Notes: generated by a model not told the origin, from the sequence alone. 64,000 nucleotides of DNA from CAIXPS01 sp034430115 (GCA_034430115.1 DAOUFG010000184.1:26273-90272); one strand, 5' to 3'; positions 49,420 through 58,671 are shown, counted from the stretch's first letter. A program made the numbers and translations.

Positions 49420-49638
49420 ATGAGCAGACAGCCCGAAGATCGCCCTCGACTCAGACGAAGAATTCGCAGCGATAGGCCGGCCTTCGTCTCGAAGACGATC
49501 TCCTTCCCCATAGATACTGCGGCAAAAGTCGAAAGAAGCGCCGATGTCGACTTTGGTGGAAACGAAAGCGCATTGGTAACAAAAGCCGTCAACGAGTTTC
49601 TTGGCATCTCCACAGATGTGGAACTTGAGAAGGCGTAA
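49420..49638 (+). CDS. small RHH-like protein, first gene of the rightward operon
   Basis: The ATG at 49420 has GCGAGGTG upstream, better than the in-frame GTG at 49411. The 72 residues contain a basic start (RPRLRRRIRSDRP) and an RHH-like unit (KTISFPIDTAAKVERS ... ESALVTKAVNEFLG). Its place just after the rightward promoter suggests a Cro-like regulator. Confidence 0.6.
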   Translation: MSRQPEDRPRLRRRIRSDRPAFVSKTISFPIDTAAKVERSADVDFGGNESALVTKAVNEFLGISTDVELEKA

Positions 49639-49640
49639 AA

Positions 49641-49681
49641 AAGCCGACACTGATCTGTGACTAGCAGGGGAGTGTCGGCTT
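49641..49681. terminator. 11-bp inverted repeat after the first rightward gene
   Basis: AAGCCGACACT (49641-49651) and AGTGTCGGCTT (49671-49681) pair perfectly, but only TT follows. It ends two bases before the GTG of the next gene. It may be an antitermination-controlled terminator or may hide the next start. Confidence 0.4.
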
Positions 49682-49683
49682 AA

Positions 49684-50514
49684 GTGGAGCCCTTTGAGGA
49701 GGCTCTCCAGACTTTTTCATTATACGTCCAGGCTATGACCAATCGACTTAGCGGGTCAGCGTCACGGGTCTACATCGCCCTGCAAACACTAGCGCAAGGG
49801 CGGGACCAGCTCGAAGCAGACTACAACGAAATCTGCGCGGCGTCAGTCCGCGCACGAGCGACCGTGGCAAGAGCACTCTCTGAACTGATCGCCGCCGGCT
49901 GGGTAACGCAGCAACTGAGATTTGGTCGTAAGGCGGTCTACACGTTACATCCGCCGATGCCAGTAGTACAGAACGCTTGTTCCAGTAGTTCAGTAGTTCA
50001 GAAGTTCAGTAGTTCAGATTTCAGAACTACTGGAGGCAATTTGAACATCTCCAATCAGTCTGCTGCTGCTTCTGCTGCTGTTGCGCAATCTCATGAAACG
50101 GAAACGGCAGACCAGGCTTTCGAGCGCATGAAGGCGCTTCTGAGCGAGTTCATGATCGGCGAGCCGGTGCGAACGCAACTGGCGCGCATCCTGGCGCCCA
50201 AGGCCCAGGAAAGCGAACTGCGGCGCATCTTCGAGATGACGCGCGAAGAGTGGGAGCACGGCAAGGTGCGCAACCTGCCGGGGATGACGGTATTGCGCCT
50301 GCGCGACTATTCCCAGGCGATTCAGCAGGGCTTACCCGGCATGCCGTTGCCGGCGCCAAAACCAGCGCCAAAGCCGAAAGCCAAGGGCGCCCGGTCGGGA
50401 TCTCGATCCCGTAGGAGCCAAATCGAACCGAACGAACAAGAACTGGAAAAGCGCCAGGAACGCGCACGCCGGCAGATCGAGGCCAGGCGTGCCGCACAGG
50501 GAGAAATGCAATGA
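49684..50514 (+). CDS. phage replication protein, DnaD-like with winged helix
   Basis: The N-terminal ~95 residues form a winged helix (TNRLSGSASRVYIALQTL, YNEICAASVRARATVARAL, GWVTQQLRFGRKAVYTLH). A Ser-rich linker follows, and a C-terminal part (TADQAFERMKALLSEFMIG ... IFEMTREEWEHG) resembles DnaD-type replication proteins. The helicase-loader gene overlaps it by ATGA, which fits an initiator-loader pair. The start is uncertain: the GTG at 49684 or the ATG at 49735. Confidence 0.65.
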   Translation: MEPFEEALQTFSLYVQAMTNRLSGSASRVYIALQTLAQGRDQLEADYNEICAASVRARATVARALSELIAAGWVTQQLRFGRKAVYTLHPPMPVVQNACSSSSVVQKFSSSDFRTTGGNLNISNQSAAASAAVAQSHETETADQAFERMKALLSEFMIGEPVRTQLARILAPKAQESELRRIFEMTREEWEHGKVRNLPGMTVLRLRDYSQAIQQGLPGMPLPAPKPAPKPKAKGARSGSRSRRSQIEPNEQELEKRQERARRQIEARRAAQGEMQ

Positions 50515-51332
50515 ATGGTTCAGCCGCTGCACGTTGGCAAGACGAATCCGACGCGGTAAAGGCCAGGATCATGGCGACCGCGCAGCGCATGGGAGTGAAT
50601 CTGGCCGCCGGCGTTGCGCTTACCAGGCCCCCAATCGATGGCGGGCCGGTGTGTACAACTTGCAACAACCAACGCTATCTACTCACCGATCACGGCATCG
50701 TCCAGTGCCCCGATTGCGGCGTTGCCGCACAACGCGCCGCAAAGTCGTTGGATGCGTATTCCAGCGCCACCGGCCGCGCACGCGAACAGACGTTTGCGAA
50801 CTTCAACACGGCGCCCACGGGCGAATCAATCGCCAGCCTGGCGCTCTGCCGCGACGCGGCCCAGGCGTTCGCGAATGCGCCGGACGGTTGGCTGGTTTTG
50901 TGCGGACCAAGCGGGAACGGCAAAAGCCATCTTTGCGCCGCCGTCGCGAACACCCTCCGCGAACATGCGCGCACGTGCGTGTTCGTCAGCATGCCCGACC
51001 TGACCAAGAGTCTGAAAGATCTGATGGACGACGACTTTGCGCACAGCGTGAACCAGACGTATGGCCAGCGCCTGAGCAAGTACCAGTCCGCGCCGGTGCT
51101 TCTCCTCGACGACGTCCACGCCGAGCGAGTGTCGGAGTGGAGCGAAGGCGTCTTATTCGAGATCGTCGACTTCCGCTATCGCAATCGGCTGCCCACCGTC
51201 TTCGTGACGAACCTGGACCCCTTCGACAAATCGGAATTCGATCCGCGCGTGGTGTCGCGCTGGTCCGACACGGAACTGAGCGTCGTCATCATGAACGACG
51301 CGCCGGACTATCGCCAGCGCCAAGAGGCGTAG
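50511..51332 (+). CDS. DnaC/IstB-like helicase loader
   Basis: A zinc finger lies at C48, C51, C66 and C69, followed by an AAA+ domain with Walker A GPSGNGKSH near 132-140, Walker B VLLLDDVHAE near 196-205 and the VFVTNLDP sensor near 226-233. This is the phage DnaC-type loader that delivers host DnaB to the origin. Its start overlaps the upstream gene by four bases. Confidence 0.85.
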   Translation: MNGSAAARWQDESDAVKARIMATAQRMGVNLAAGVALTRPPIDGGPVCTTCNNQRYLLTDHGIVQCPDCGVAAQRAAKSLDAYSSATGRAREQTFANFNTAPTGESIASLALCRDAAQAFANAPDGWLVLCGPSGNGKSHLCAAVANTLREHARTCVFVSMPDLTKSLKDLMDDDFAHSVNQTYGQRLSKYQSAPVLLLDDVHAERVSEWSEGVLFEIVDFRYRNRLPTVFVTNLDPFDKSEFDPRVVSRWSDTELSVVIMNDAPDYRQRQEA

Positions 51333-51345
51333 TAAGGGAGGTAAC

Positions 51346-51651
51346 GTGTTCAAGCAAATCATTCTCGGCTGCGTCGCCATCATCATGATCGTTCTGACGA
51401 CTTACATCGTGAATTGGCTGGTGCCGGCGGACGTGATCACGATACTTACCGGCGCGGCCGTTGGCGTGCTGGTGGCCGCGCCGTGCACAGCGCTGTGCAC
51501 CTACATCATCATGACACAGAACCGCCGGCGCTCCGATCCGGCGTACATGAGCGAGACCGAGCGCTGGTACGTCGAACGGGCGCGCGGGCACAACACTGGC
51601 ACGCAGATGATGGCGCGACCTGATGATGCTGACTGGAGATATTACCGATGA
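51346..51651 (+). CDS. small two-span membrane protein
   Basis: A GTG start with GGGAGG eight bases upstream. Two helices (IILGCVAIIMIVLTTYIV and ILTGAAVGVLVAAPCTALC) precede a 45-residue charged tail. ATGA overlap with the next gene. Function unknown. Confidence 0.65.
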   Translation: MFKQIILGCVAIIMIVLTTYIVNWLVPADVITILTGAAVGVLVAAPCTALCTYIIMTQNRRRSDPAYMSETERWYVERARGHNTGTQMMARPDDADWRYYR

Positions 51652-51905
51652 GCAAGCTCTTCACCGGCTACATCATCGCCCGGCGCGAGACAGAGAAGCG
51701 CCGGCGGCTGTTCGTCGATGCCAGCCTGGAGATCGCCTGCACGCCGATGATCTTGATCGCGGAATCCGGCGCGGAGGCGAACGCGATCGCGTATGCCGAT
51801 TTGATCCAGCGGCTGCCGGTGTCGGACGGCTGGGTGGGGCACGACGCGCAAATGTTCGCGGTGCCGGACGATGCGATCCGTGCCGCATTGGACGATGCGC
51901 TATGA
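51648..51905 (+). CDS. small soluble phage protein
   Basis: An 85-residue protein (MSKLFTGYIIARRETEKRRR..., SGAEANAIAYADLI) with no known domain, joined by four-base overlaps to both neighbours. Confidence 0.6.
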   Translation: MSKLFTGYIIARRETEKRRRLFVDASLEIACTPMILIAESGAEANAIAYADLIQRLPVSDGWVGHDAQMFAVPDDAIRAALDDAL

Positions 51906-52315
51906 CCACCGACGTCGCCATCGTCATCCCCGCCGGCCGGCGCCTGCGCGACATCATCCGCGACCTGGTGAGCCATCCGGCTTCGCGCTGCCGGCTGCCG
52001 CGCGGGCTGTATCTCACCTGGCATTGCGCAGACGGCGTCAATGGGCGCTTCCAGGTGTTGCGCGACGGCGTGTTGCCATCCGCGCAAGAGGTGGAGACCG
52101 TGCGGCGCGACGCCAAGCGTGCCAGCGTTGTGTTGGGGGGGATGCCGGAGCCGGTGGACGTTCGACACGAGTCACGTCACTGGCTGGGCTACGCGTGGGC
52201 CACGCAGATCGGCGGCACGCAAGACAAGCTGCCGCTGTTCACGCCGGCAGAGGTTGAATATCCGCTTGATGTTTACAAGGGAGGGCAAGATGAATCTAAG
52301 CCGATTGCGCGATAA
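51902..52315 (+). CDS. uncharacterised phage protein
   Basis: The start is the ATG at 51902, giving an ATGA overlap. The 137-residue product has a mixed fold (LPRGLYLTWHCADGVNGRFQ, RHWLGYAWATQIGGTQDKL) and no motif I recognise. It overlaps the next gene by 26 bases. Confidence 0.55.
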   Translation: MTTDVAIVIPAGRRLRDIIRDLVSHPASRCRLPRGLYLTWHCADGVNGRFQVLRDGVLPSAQEVETVRRDAKRASVVLGGMPEPVDVRHESRHWLGYAWATQIGGTQDKLPLFTPAEVEYPLDVYKGGQDESKPIAR

Positions 52316-53339
52316 CCCGGTGCTATTGCTCATGCTGGGGGCAACCATTGTCGCCGCGTCGCGCTACGTGACCGTGTTTGCGTTTACCGAGCAATTCCGC
52401 ATCACCGGCCTTGCCTGGGCGTGGTTCAACGCCCTATCGGGCCTGGGCATGGCAATCCTCGAAGGGTTTGCCGTGTTCTTCTGCTGGAACGCCTGGAGCA
52501 AGGCCCCGGCCAGCGCCGAGCGCAACGTGTTGCTTGCCCTGATCATCGCCATGTTCGTGACGTTGAGCGGGGCGGTAATGCCCACCTTGCAGGCGACAAC
52601 GTTGGGCGCAACGTTGCCGGAAGTGATGCCGGGGCCGTGGCTCTGGCTATGGTCGGGTTGCGTGACGGTTGCGCCGTTCTTGGTCATGGGCGCAAGCGGC
52701 CTTGCGGACAAGGTGAAATTGCAGTACAGCGAAGCCCCGGCAGCGTCAACATTGGGGCGGGAATTGTCAGAAGTGGTTGAGAGGACGATCAAATCTGCCA
52801 TCCCGGCAATCCAGTCACCGACAGAGCGTTTCGAGGATGGTGGATATGTCTATATCGTGCGGGCTGAGATGGGGCAATGCAAGATCGGGATTGCTGTCGA
52901 TGTCAACAAGCGCTTTTCTACACTTAGAACCGCATCGCCCCTGCATCTGGAATTGGTTCATGCAGAGCATGTGTCAGACCCAGCCGCAAGAGAGATAGCC
53001 TTGCACCGCCATTTTCGCGCCTTGCGCATACGCGGGGAATGGTTTGACCTGAACGATGCTCAAATTCAGTCGATCATTGACAACACCTGGGCATCGCAAG
53101 ACCCACCACGGCGAGCGCAAGCCGACTCCCTCCGTCTCGTCGATGCACCAGGACGCAAGGCGTTGACGCTACAAGACGTCATGCGCGACAACCCGCACGG
53201 GAGCATAACCGAATGGGCGCAAGCCTTGAAGATCAGCCGGCAAGCGGTTGCGCAAAAGCTGAAGCGCCTGGAGGCAAGCGGGCAGCTACGGCGCAACGGG
53301 CATATTGAGTTGATCGACGAAGACGCATCCGATGCGTGA
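52290..53339 (+). CDS. membrane-anchored MUG113/T5orf172 (GIY-YIG-like) nuclease with winged helix
   Basis: The ATG at 52290 follows AAGGGAGGG. Residues 1-150 hold four membrane helices (VLLLMLGATIVAA ..., GLGMAILEGFAVFFCW, LLALIIAMFVTLSGAV, CVTVAPFLVMGASG). Residues ~185-262 form a GIY-YIG-like MUG113/T5orf172 domain (YVYIVRAEMGQCKIGIAVD, KRFSTLRTASP, then AAREIALHRHFRALRIRGEWF). Residues ~288-345 form a winged helix (SITEWAQALKISRQAVAQKL). Joining a membrane part to this nuclease domain is unusual. It may cut DNA at the membrane, for example during entry of competing phages. This is an inference. Confidence 0.7.
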   Translation: MNLSRLRDNPVLLLMLGATIVAASRYVTVFAFTEQFRITGLAWAWFNALSGLGMAILEGFAVFFCWNAWSKAPASAERNVLLALIIAMFVTLSGAVMPTLQATTLGATLPEVMPGPWLWLWSGCVTVAPFLVMGASGLADKVKLQYSEAPAASTLGRELSEVVERTIKSAIPAIQSPTERFEDGGYVYIVRAEMGQCKIGIAVDVNKRFSTLRTASPLHLELVHAEHVSDPAAREIALHRHFRALRIRGEWFDLNDAQIQSIIDNTWASQDPPRRAQADSLRLVDAPGRKALTLQDVMRDNPHGSITEWAQALKISRQAVAQKLKRLEASGQLRRNGHIELIDEDASDA

Positions 53340-53352
53340 CGTTGGGAGGGAA

Positions 53353-53838
53353 ATGATGCAGTACACAGAACAGCAGCTACGACACATCGACGCGCTGATC
53401 GCAGAGCAATTCTTTGGGTGGGCTTGGGCCACAGCAAGGGGCACAGGCACATGTGTGTTAATGCCGCCGTTGATGTATCAGGATAAAACGGAATCCCAGG
53501 TTATCTGGAAACCAGGCAAAACAACCCGGATAAATTTCATCACGGGACGATACTTTGACAGTTTTCATTTTCCAGAGTTCGAGCACTATACGACCGACCA
53601 CAACGCTTGTGCTGAGCTACGCAAGAGGTTGCGCGAGATGGGGAAGCACGAGAGTTTTGCTGACCGGGTTGAAATGAGTGTTTGCGATGGGTTGATTGAG
53701 TACGATAGGAACGGCGGGGCTGACGTTGACATGAACGAAATGTTCAAGCTAATCGATTCCTCGCCTCTCCAGCAATGCATTGCGGCATTGCGCGCCGTCG
53801 GCGTTGACGTAGATGACGAACTGAAGAGGCTTTCCTGA
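53353..53838 (+). CDS. phage protein, ABA-sandwich-like
   Basis: ATGATG at 53353 follows GGGAGGG. The 161-residue product has a Trp-rich first third (AEQFFGWAWATARG), a DHNACAELRKRLREMG helix and a C-terminus (PLQQCIAALRAVGVDVDDEL) like the phage ABA sandwich domain proteins. Function unknown. Confidence 0.6.
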   Translation: MMQYTEQQLRHIDALIAEQFFGWAWATARGTGTCVLMPPLMYQDKTESQVIWKPGKTTRINFITGRYFDSFHFPEFEHYTTDHNACAELRKRLREMGKHESFADRVEMSVCDGLIEYDRNGGADVDMNEMFKLIDSSPLQQCIAALRAVGVDVDDELKRLS

Positions 53839-53942
53839 TGCCAAACATCGACTGGGCCGGCGCCGGCTTCGTCATCGTGTGTATCGCCTTCGCCCTGCTG
53901 GGCGCTTTCCTGTGGGTGACAAATGACCGAAAGCGGCAATAA
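53838..53942 (+). CDS. 34-residue single-span membrane protein
   Basis: Its ATG overlaps the previous stop by one base, and its 3' end overlaps the next gene by 20 bases. The sequence has one helix (AGFVIVCIAFALLGAFLW) and a basic end (NDRKRQ). It is the rightward counterpart of the tiny proteins at 44.2-44.4 kb. Confidence 0.6.
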   Translation: MPNIDWAGAGFVIVCIAFALLGAFLWVTNDRKRQ

Positions 53943-54528
53943 CGATCACGAGTTCCTGGTGTGGTTCGCCAAGCGACTCGCCTCTGGCGCGCTGATCGCA
54001 TGCGCCGTGCTGTTCCTGCTCACCAAGCTGATCGACGACGCCAAGGAGATCGACTCGTTCACGCTGAGCCTGTACCTCCTGATTGGGGTGGGGCTGTTCG
54101 CCGCCGGCATGTGGGTGATGTGGCGCGTCTTTTCGCGCGTGCTCGACGCACGACTCGGCCGCGGCGCGATCAGGGATACGTGGGTGGACGACGACTACGT
54201 GGAGGAAGCGCCGCACAGCTATCGCATCGCCCCCGAGCAACTGCTCCCCAAGCCGTCCAATTACACGTGCGACTACTTCGACGACGACGGCCGGCGCGTG
54301 ACGTTGAGCTGCGACAAGCGCCTGGTCGATCAACTGGTGGAGATCGGCTGGCCCAAACCGAGCCGCACGAAATGGAGCGGAGGCAACGACGGCTACACGC
54401 AAGCGACCTGGTTTCTCGCCTCGCTGCCGGGCGATATTTTGCAGCGCGACGGCAACGGGTGGCGCTGGCGCGAGGGCGTCACGCGCGAACAAGTGGAGCG
54501 CATGTTACAGGGAGCGTCGGACGAATGA
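53923..54528 (+). CDS. two-span membrane protein with charged C-terminal domain
   Basis: Helices at ~20-38 (ASGALIACAVLFLLTKLI) and ~48-70 (LSLYLLIGVGLFAAGMWVM) precede a 130-residue soluble domain (IAPEQLLPKPSNYTCDYFDD, GWRWREGVTREQVERML). No known family. Overlaps link it to both neighbours. Confidence 0.65.
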   Translation: MTESGNNDHEFLVWFAKRLASGALIACAVLFLLTKLIDDAKEIDSFTLSLYLLIGVGLFAAGMWVMWRVFSRVLDARLGRGAIRDTWVDDDYVEEAPHSYRIAPEQLLPKPSNYTCDYFDDDGRRVTLSCDKRLVDQLVEIGWPKPSRTKWSGGNDGYTQATWFLASLPGDILQRDGNGWRWREGVTREQVERMLQGASDE

Positions 54529-54971
54529 GCGCTCCCCTACCGACACCCATGCGCCCACAGGCCCGTTCGGCGGACCAGAACCGGCCGGACGGACGGACCA
54601 ACGCCATTTGTCTAACGGACATCTCGCCGCGCGTGCTGATGGAGGTGCTTCGCCAGGAGTACGAGCGCAACAATCTGTCCGCCGGACGAATCGAGCATTT
54701 GTCTAACGGACACGTGCGGCTGGCATTCTATTTGAAGGACGGCTCACGGCACGAGAAGCCGGCGCGCAAGATCGACCTGGCCGTGGCGTGGATGAAGGAG
54801 AAGCGCATCCTCGACCGCGAGCGCTTCTTTGCCGGGTGCCCGTGGGCGAATCACTCCGCCGATTTGCACAGCCGCGCCCAGCGCCGGCTCGCGAAAGAGG
54901 GCGTCATCCGCAAGGAAGGCCGGATGTATGTGTGGGTGGAGGAGGGCGAGATCCCCCGAAAGGATCACTAG
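54525..54971 (+). CDS. uncharacterised DNA-binding-like phage protein
   Basis: The start is the ATG at 54525 (ATGA overlap), and the long open frame upstream is a shadow. The 148-residue basic protein ends with a winged-helix-like part (SADLHSRAQRRLAKEGVIRK, GRMYVWVEEG). It is the last gene of the tightly packed part of the rightward operon. Confidence 0.55.
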   Translation: MSAPLPTPMRPQARSADQNRPDGRTNAICLTDISPRVLMEVLRQEYERNNLSAGRIEHLSNGHVRLAFYLKDGSRHEKPARKIDLAVAWMKEKRILDRERFFAGCPWANHSADLHSRAQRRLAKEGVIRKEGRMYVWVEEGEIPRKDH

Positions 54972-55030
54972 AAACGATTCCCACTTTCGGCGTAGACTAA
55001 AGCGCATATCAACGTGATAGGGAGGGTATC

Positions 55031-55858
55031 ATGGCAGATCGTTCTAAACCCGCTTGCGTCCTGGCTATTTTCTTGCTCCTGATGACGGCTTGTGGCTCAT
55101 CGGCGGCATCCACCTCGACGCCGGCGGTAAGTGCTTCTTCGAAGGTCATCGAATCTAACGACGGCGCCTGCGCGAACCTTGTCGCGGGAGCAAAATATCG
55201 CGCCATCTGCGGCGACTCGGCCATCGTGGATGGCTCTGACGATACTGTGTGCGCGGAGCATGGCGGCGTGTCCACGTGGATGGTCTGCCCGCAGGTGACT
55301 GCGGCGGCCGTCATGCCGACAGAACAGGCAACTGTTACGGCCGCTCAGGTCCCCGACACCGGCGCGGCCATCGCGGCGACGGATGTCATCTCCAAAGCCT
55401 ATGCGCCGGTCGCGTTGTTATACGCATCGGAAGCGATGATGGAAGAGATCGCGAATCGGCAGCAGTTGGGGACGCTAACAGGCTTCCAGCAACTGGGAAC
55501 GCTTATCGCGATGGGGGTATTCATATCGGGCACCGAGTCGCTGTTGAATGAGCCCCCGCCGCTTGATGAGCTTCAACCTGCCTGGGAGAAGGGCAAAACG
55601 ATTCCTCCGATGCTAAAAGAGGTGGTCAGCAAGTGGGCCAACAAGGAAATTCAGCCCTCCGACGTGCATGCCGAACTCGTGCCGGTGCTGGACCAGATCA
55701 ACCAGATGGAACAGCTCGTCGTGCCTGTCCTGGCCAGCCAATACGGCGTTGATGCGAGCAAATTACAGTCGATCCGGAATGAGATGACGGAACAGTTGCG
55801 CCAGGTCATCGATAAGATGGGCGCCCAGGAGACCACCCCCACGGATACCTCGCAGTGA
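55031..55858 (+). CDS. lipoprotein of unknown function
   Basis: A signal sequence with lipobox (VLAIFLLLMTACGSS, Cys near residue 21) predicts lipid attachment outside the membrane. The mature part has four Cys in a short segment (CANLVAGAKYRAICGDS ... CAEHGGVSTWMVC) and a helical C-terminus. A GGGAGG site precedes the ATG. No family is recognised. Confidence 0.7.
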   Translation: MADRSKPACVLAIFLLLMTACGSSAASTSTPAVSASSKVIESNDGACANLVAGAKYRAICGDSAIVDGSDDTVCAEHGGVSTWMVCPQVTAAAVMPTEQATVTAAQVPDTGAAIAATDVISKAYAPVALLYASEAMMEEIANRQQLGTLTGFQQLGTLIAMGVFISGTESLLNEPPPLDELQPAWEKGKTIPPMLKEVVSKWANKEIQPSDVHAELVPVLDQINQMEQLVVPVLASQYGVDASKLQSIRNEMTEQLRQVIDKMGAQETTPTDTSQ

Positions 55859-55944
55859 GGTGTCCGGCCCGATAACGGGACTAAAATTAGTTCTATCGGG
55901 CAATCACTGAGTTAGCTAGCGTCATAGGACCAGGAGGGGGTACT

Positions 55945-56940
55945 ATGGGGTGGCGCTTTCACAGGTCCATCAAAGCTGGGCCATTCCGCATTAACTTCAG
56001 TAAAAGCGGCGTTGGGGTAAGCGCCGGCGTTAAAGGCTTTCGTGTGGGCGTCGGCCCGCGCGGAACGCGTGTCACGTCAAGCATCCCTGGAACGGGGATC
56101 AGCTACGTGAAGGAATCTCGTTGGCACCACATCGACTCGGTCGGGCTGAGCGGGCTGCCGCCTAAAGCAACTTCTACCACGACGAAGCCCAAGGGATGCC
56201 TGTCCTACGCTTCGGCGATCATCGTTGGGCTTATCGTCCTCGCTTGCATGTCGAGCCTGATACGCGGCGGTGGCGACGGCACAAAGTCCACTTCAACAGT
56301 AGCGGCTACGTCGGGTCAGGCGCGCAGTCTTGAGCCCATCCAGTTGACGCAACAGGCCGCGCCGGAAATCGTCGTGACGATTTATGCCGATAGCACACAA
56401 GCGCCAGAGCCGACGTCTACGAGCGCGCCAACGCCCAGCGGACCGGTTGTCTCGATGGCCGCCGGCGATACGCCGATCAACGTCCGCAGCGGGCCGAGCA
56501 CGAATTACGGAGCGCTTGGGACGCTCGGGCCGGGAGATTCCGCTTCCATTACCGGCAAGACAGATGATGGGCAATGGTGGCAGATTCTATACAACGGCAA
56601 GATTGCCTGGGTAAACGCCAGTGTCGCGCCGGTGCAAGGTGACACAAGCCAGGTGATGGTTGTGGCCGTGCCCACCTTCCCAGCCACGTTCGTTGTGCAG
56701 GCCACAGCGACACCTTCACCTTCTTTCAATGCCGAGGCCCAAGCAGCAGATGCTACCCTTCAGGCGTTGTACGCGACCTCAACTGCCTTGTCTATATCAA
56801 TTGGTTCCCTACCAACGAGTGCCCCAAGCGCGCCAAGAGCCTGCTGCAAGATATGCACCAAGGGCATCGCTTGCGGGAACAGTTGCATTTCGGCTTCGAA
56901 GACATGCCATCAGCCGCCGGGGTGCGCTTGCAATGGCTGA
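55945..56940 (+). CDS. DUF4236-SH3 exported protein with Cys-rich end
   Basis: Residues 1-53 are a DUF4236 domain (RFHRSIKAGPFRINFSKSGV, GPRGTRVTSSIPGTGISYV). A membrane helix near 86-105 (YASAIIVGLIVLACMSSLI), a Pro/Thr-rich linker, an SH3_3 domain (~170-230; INVRSGPSTNYGALGTLGPG) and a C-terminal Cys cluster (CCKICTKGIACGNSC ... CHQPPGCAC) follow. DUF4236 would be inside and the SH3 outside. It is similar in style to the protein at 45465. Confidence 0.8.
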   Translation: MGWRFHRSIKAGPFRINFSKSGVGVSAGVKGFRVGVGPRGTRVTSSIPGTGISYVKESRWHHIDSVGLSGLPPKATSTTTKPKGCLSYASAIIVGLIVLACMSSLIRGGGDGTKSTSTVAATSGQARSLEPIQLTQQAAPEIVVTIYADSTQAPEPTSTSAPTPSGPVVSMAAGDTPINVRSGPSTNYGALGTLGPGDSASITGKTDDGQWWQILYNGKIAWVNASVAPVQGDTSQVMVVAVPTFPATFVVQATATPSPSFNAEAQAADATLQALYATSTALSISIGSLPTSAPSAPRACCKICTKGIACGNSCISASKTCHQPPGCACNG

Positions 56941-56997
56941 GATATGTATTTACTGGATTGATCGATCAACAACTTATTAGCTCAAGGATAGGTCACA

Positions 56998-57651
56998 ATG
57001 TCGTCACCAGGACAGCCCACTAGAAGAAGCGCGATTAAAACTTTTTTTGAATTAATTGCGGTGATAGCCTCGGCACTTACCATCTTCTCGTTTGCAACAG
57101 GGATATTCAAAGTCAGTGACATCGTTAATATGTTCCCACCTGTTGAGCCAGTAGCAACGATAGTGCCAATCGCCTTGGCCAACCCGCCACCGCCAACCAC
57201 ACGACCATCGCCTACAGCGGATAACAACTATTCTTCTTCTACGCCAACTCCACGTCCGATGAACGATGGCACCACTTGGTTCTTTTCGCCTCATCCTGCG
57301 GAAACACTATTTGCATTTCGTCGGTCGGTAGCGTCAATGACCCAATATCAGAATGGCATGATAGTTTGGTTGCAGGATCGAGGACAATCATTTGTCTTAT
57401 TCAAGGGTGGTCGCTGGCAAAACTACGGTGGAGATATTCAAGACACATATCCGGCAGTCAGCAGCCAACTTGGAAACGAAACGCGCGGGCAGAGAAATTG
57501 GGTGGTCTGTGAGGGCAACACGACAGACGGCGACCTTACGACAGCCTATATTAACGATCCGGACAATCGTATCTTAAGTTGGAGCATCCAGGGGTACAAC
57601 CCCGTTAGGTGGCAATATCTTGATGGCGTGAGCTTCACCGGATGTGGATAA
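56998..57651 (+). CDS. membrane-anchored exported protein
   Basis: One helix near 17-35 (LIAVIASALTIFSFATGIF), a Pro/Thr-rich linker and a ~130-residue extracellular domain (FRRSVASMTQYQNGMIVWLQ, WVVCEGNTTDG) of unknown family. It shares its TGIFKVSD-like anchor design with the next gene (FVTGIMKLEDLL). AT-richer than the phage core. Confidence 0.65.
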   Translation: MSSPGQPTRRSAIKTFFELIAVIASALTIFSFATGIFKVSDIVNMFPPVEPVATIVPIALANPPPPTTRPSPTADNNYSSSTPTPRPMNDGTTWFFSPHPAETLFAFRRSVASMTQYQNGMIVWLQDRGQSFVLFKGGRWQNYGGDIQDTYPAVSSQLGNETRGQRNWVVCEGNTTDGDLTTAYINDPDNRILSWSIQGYNPVRWQYLDGVSFTGCG

Positions 57652-57753
57652 AGCCAGCCCAGTTCTTACCAAGCAGTTGCGCTTGTCTACCAGTAGAAGA
57701 CCAAACTGTATGCCTATATGCGCGCACTTGAGGAATTAGTACCTTGGAGCACA

Positions 57754-58671
57754 ATGTCAAACACCAATAAGACAGTGTCCGGCACAGGTTGTAGTCAGTT
57801 GATTATCTATATCGGTCTCCTAGCTTCAATCATCGGTATATTTACATTCGTAACCGGGATAATGAAGTTGGAAGATCTTCTCAAACTGATCGGCATAAAC
57901 AATTCACCCACGTCGCCAGCGCAAATAACAACACCTGTCAGTAACCAACAATCTACGCCTGTAGCAATGGTAAATGATTCTTCCCAGACGATGACGCCCT
58001 CCGATCCCCTTGCACCAACATCCACAACGGCGCCTAGCAATCTTCGAGACGTTCCGCCTTTCTCCGAAGACTTCAAAGCCAGTGTTTTGGACACATCTAA
58101 GTGGACCCGTGCAAACAGCGATGGTGAAATGAGCGTCGGCGGAAGCCTTAAGCTAAGCAGCTCAACAGGTGCTTTTCCCTATATTCACTCTACAGGCCAA
58201 GTATTTCCTGCTGATGGCGATTTCCAATTTGAGGTTCGTTTTCGATACCCTAATCCAGATGCTTGCGGGGTGGGGATATTGCTCACAACATATGACACGC
58301 CTGTGGGACTGAGTCAGTCAAAGACAGAAGACGTGCAAAATGCAAAGGAGATGAATGGTTTTACCATGGGTGTATGGCAAGATGCCACAACGGGAATGCA
58401 TATATGGTTCCGATCCGCAGCCGATGTTGTAGAAAAACCTGTGTATGGCTCTATATCAAACCCGGATTGGCACTTGCTTACTATCATCTATTCAAACAGT
58501 AAGTACTCCATCTTTCTGGACAAAGCAAACAATCCATCTCCCGTATATGAATCACCTATGATGCTCTACCACCCGGAATTCATAACGTTCGGTCACCCAG
58601 CAGTAATCACTACCTGTGCCGGACACTGGACCAACTTGGAAGTTGAGAGCGTATCTGTAAAACCACAGTGA
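57754..58671 (+). CDS. membrane-anchored LamG/concanavalin-like protein
   Basis: The start MSNTNKTVSG at 57754 is chosen over an earlier ATG at 57718. A helix near 15-37 is followed by a Pro/Thr-rich linker and a ~190-residue jelly-roll-like domain (FSEDFKASVLDTSKWTR, FQFEVRFRYPNPDACG, WHLLTIIYSNSKYSIFLDK), as in carbohydrate-binding LamG-type proteins. It probably binds glycans at the surface. Confidence 0.7.
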   Translation: MSNTNKTVSGTGCSQLIIYIGLLASIIGIFTFVTGIMKLEDLLKLIGINNSPTSPAQITTPVSNQQSTPVAMVNDSSQTMTPSDPLAPTSTTAPSNLRDVPPFSEDFKASVLDTSKWTRANSDGEMSVGGSLKLSSSTGAFPYIHSTGQVFPADGDFQFEVRFRYPNPDACGVGILLTTYDTPVGLSQSKTEDVQNAKEMNGFTMGVWQDATTGMHIWFRSAADVVEKPVYGSISNPDWHLLTIIYSNSKYSIFLDKANNPSPVYESPMMLYHPEFITFGHPAVITTCAGHWTNLEVESVSVKPQ

